Shown piece after piece: positions 63,208 to 64,000 of a DNA stretch of 64,000 nucleotides. The DNA lies in the NCBI GenBank assembly GCA_021730285.1, contig CP082962.1, forward strand, positions 2,852,001 to 2,916,000. Reading direction: 5' to 3'. The position numbers and the translations under genes were made by a program. The notes below the pieces were generated by a model that worked only from the letters and a program-made list of their open reading frames with translations, was not told where the DNA came from and did no database searches. This stretch comes from Desulfovibrio sp. JY. Its GTDB lineage: Bacteria > Desulfobacterota > Desulfovibrionia > Desulfovibrionales > Desulfovibrionaceae. How positions within the stretch are numbered: position 1 is the stretch's first letter; each line of letters opens with the position of its first letter.

Positions 63208-64000
63208 ATGCACCCCATCATCATGAGCACAAGCCTCGCCATGCGTCCGGTCCGAGTGTTGGCCGCCCTGGCCCTGGCCGCCCTCACCGTGCTTGCGGCC
63301 CTGCCCCTGACGGCCTCCCCGGCCCACGGCGCGCGCATCAAGGACATCGCCACCGTCTCGGGCATGCGCAAGAACCAGCTCGTGGGCTACGGCCTGGTGG
63401 TCGGGCTCTCCGGCACCGGCGACCAGCGCGGCTCGGATTTCACGGTCCAGTCCATCTTCAACATGCTCGACAAGATGGGCGTGCGCGTGGACAAGGCGAC
63501 GCTCAAGCCGAAAAACGTGGCCGCGGTCATGGTCACGGCCCAGATGCCGGTTTCGTCCCGGCCCGGCAGCCGGCTGGACGTGACCGTGTCCTCCATCGGC
63601 GACGCCACGAGCCTGCTTGGCGGCGTGCTGCTGGTGACGCCCATGAAGGGCGTCGACGGCAACATCTACGCCATCGCCCAGGGCTCGGTGCTGGTCGGCG
63701 GCGTCTCGGCCCAGGGAGCCGGGGCCTCGGTGTCGAAAAACATCACCACCGTGGGCCTGCTTCCGGGCGGGGCCAACGTGGAGCGGGCCGTGGCCTTTTC
63801 CTTCAACGACCAGCCCGACCTGACCCTCTCCCTGCGCAACCCCGACTTTTCCACGGCCACCCGCGTGGCCAAGCGCGTCAACGAAACCATGGGCTCGGCC
63901 ATGGCCGCGGCCATCGACGCCGGCACCATCCGCCTGTCCGTGCCGCCGGAGAACCAGGGCAACCTGGCGCCGCTCATGGCTTCCATCGAGAACATCGAGG
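63208..64000 (+). CDS. flgI: Flagellar P-ring protein FlgI (3' end cut off)
   Basis: 264 residues seen before the window edge. A signal peptide ([25 protein letters not shown]) precedes [32 protein letters not shown], the FlgI start, then [21 protein letters not shown] and SVSRKIT-like elements. FlgI forms the periplasmic P ring around the rod. AAAGGAT lies before the ATG at 63208; ATG 63223 is also possible. Confidence 0.95.
   Translation, partial: MHPIIMSTSLAMRPVRVLAALALAALTVLAALPLTASPAHGARIKDIATVSGMRKNQLVGYGLVVGLSGTGDQRGSDFTVQSIFNMLDKMGVRVDKATLKPKNVAAVMVTAQMPVSSRPGSRLDVTVSSIGDATSLLGGVLLVTPMKGVDGNIYAIAQGSVLVGGVSAQGAGASVSKNITTVGLLPGGANVERAVAFSFNDQPDLTLSLRNPDFSTATRVAKRVNETMGSAMAAAIDAGTIRLSVPPENQGNLAPLMASIENIE

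Overview
The window looks like a chromosomal segment from a high-GC, motile, Gram-negative sulfate reducer of the Desulfovibrionaceae (Desulfovibrio/Solidesulfovibrio type). The basis is gene content and order rather than any single marker: a Desulfovibrio-type [4Fe-4S] ferredoxin, a glycine cleavage P-protein split into two subunits, NikR, a tol-pal cluster, and the block pnp-rpsO-truB-nrnA-rbfA-infB-nusA-rimP followed by flgF-flgG-flgA-flgH-flgI. Species cannot be fixed from sequence alone.

Layout. 0-6 kb: the end of a hybrid histidine kinase, a GGDEF-EAL protein, ferredoxin, a 49-residue small protein and a DUF1786 protein. 6-17 kb: a carboxymuconolactone-decarboxylase-like exported protein facing a LysR regulator, a YitT membrane protein, two proteins of unknown function, a sirtuin and the tolQ-tolR-tolA-tolB-pal envelope system. 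17-23 kb: pgpA, small and unknown proteins, a sigma-54 activator, a transglutaminase/CYTH pair and an EamA transporter. 23.3-28.2 kb: a visibly AT-richer accessory island with two GNAT acetyltransferases, an ICMT-like methyltransferase, a LysE exporter and an unrecognised membrane-anchored 548-residue protein. 28-39 kb: Maf, a Tat-exported ATC-hydrolase-like protein, the lpd-gcvPB-gcvPA-gcvH cluster, a methyltransferase, nikR, folE2 and a second hybrid kinase. 39.3-40.75 kb: an intact IS110-family element. 40.8-48.7 kb: lipoproteins, a lone FlgC-like protein, a sigma-54 activator, a 999-residue TPR protein and a MEMO-family protein. 48.9-59.5 kb: the transcription/translation operon on the minus strand, headed by tRNA-Gly(CCC). 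59.7 kb to the end: flagellar rod and ring genes behind a sigma-54 promoter.

The most unusual content is not coding. Two families of composite palindromic elements sit at 3' ends of genes, mostly between convergent genes. Family A (about 150 bp) is two strong hairpins joined by a conserved linker, with at least eight copies. Family B (100 to 520 bp) is a chain of up to about ten hairpins, with four copies. Arms differ between copies but stay paired (compensatory changes), which points to selection on folded RNA or cruciform DNA. Two ~520-bp family B copies lie in inverted orientation on either side of the 10-kb block from 6.5 to 17 kb. The IS110 element has inserted inside a family A copy, so its empty site can be rebuilt from the other copies, and its long non-coding end carries a strong hairpin and short matches to that target, as expected of a bridge RNA.

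Functional links: tolQRAB-pal couples the proton motive force to the outer membrane. The glycine cleavage genes with lpd connect glycine to one-carbon metabolism (gcvT is not in the window). The sigma-54 activator at 42.2 kb is a plausible controller of the sigma-54 promoter at 59.66 kb in front of flgF. rimP-nusA-infB-rbfA-truB-rpsO-pnp groups ribosome maturation, initiation and RNA decay.
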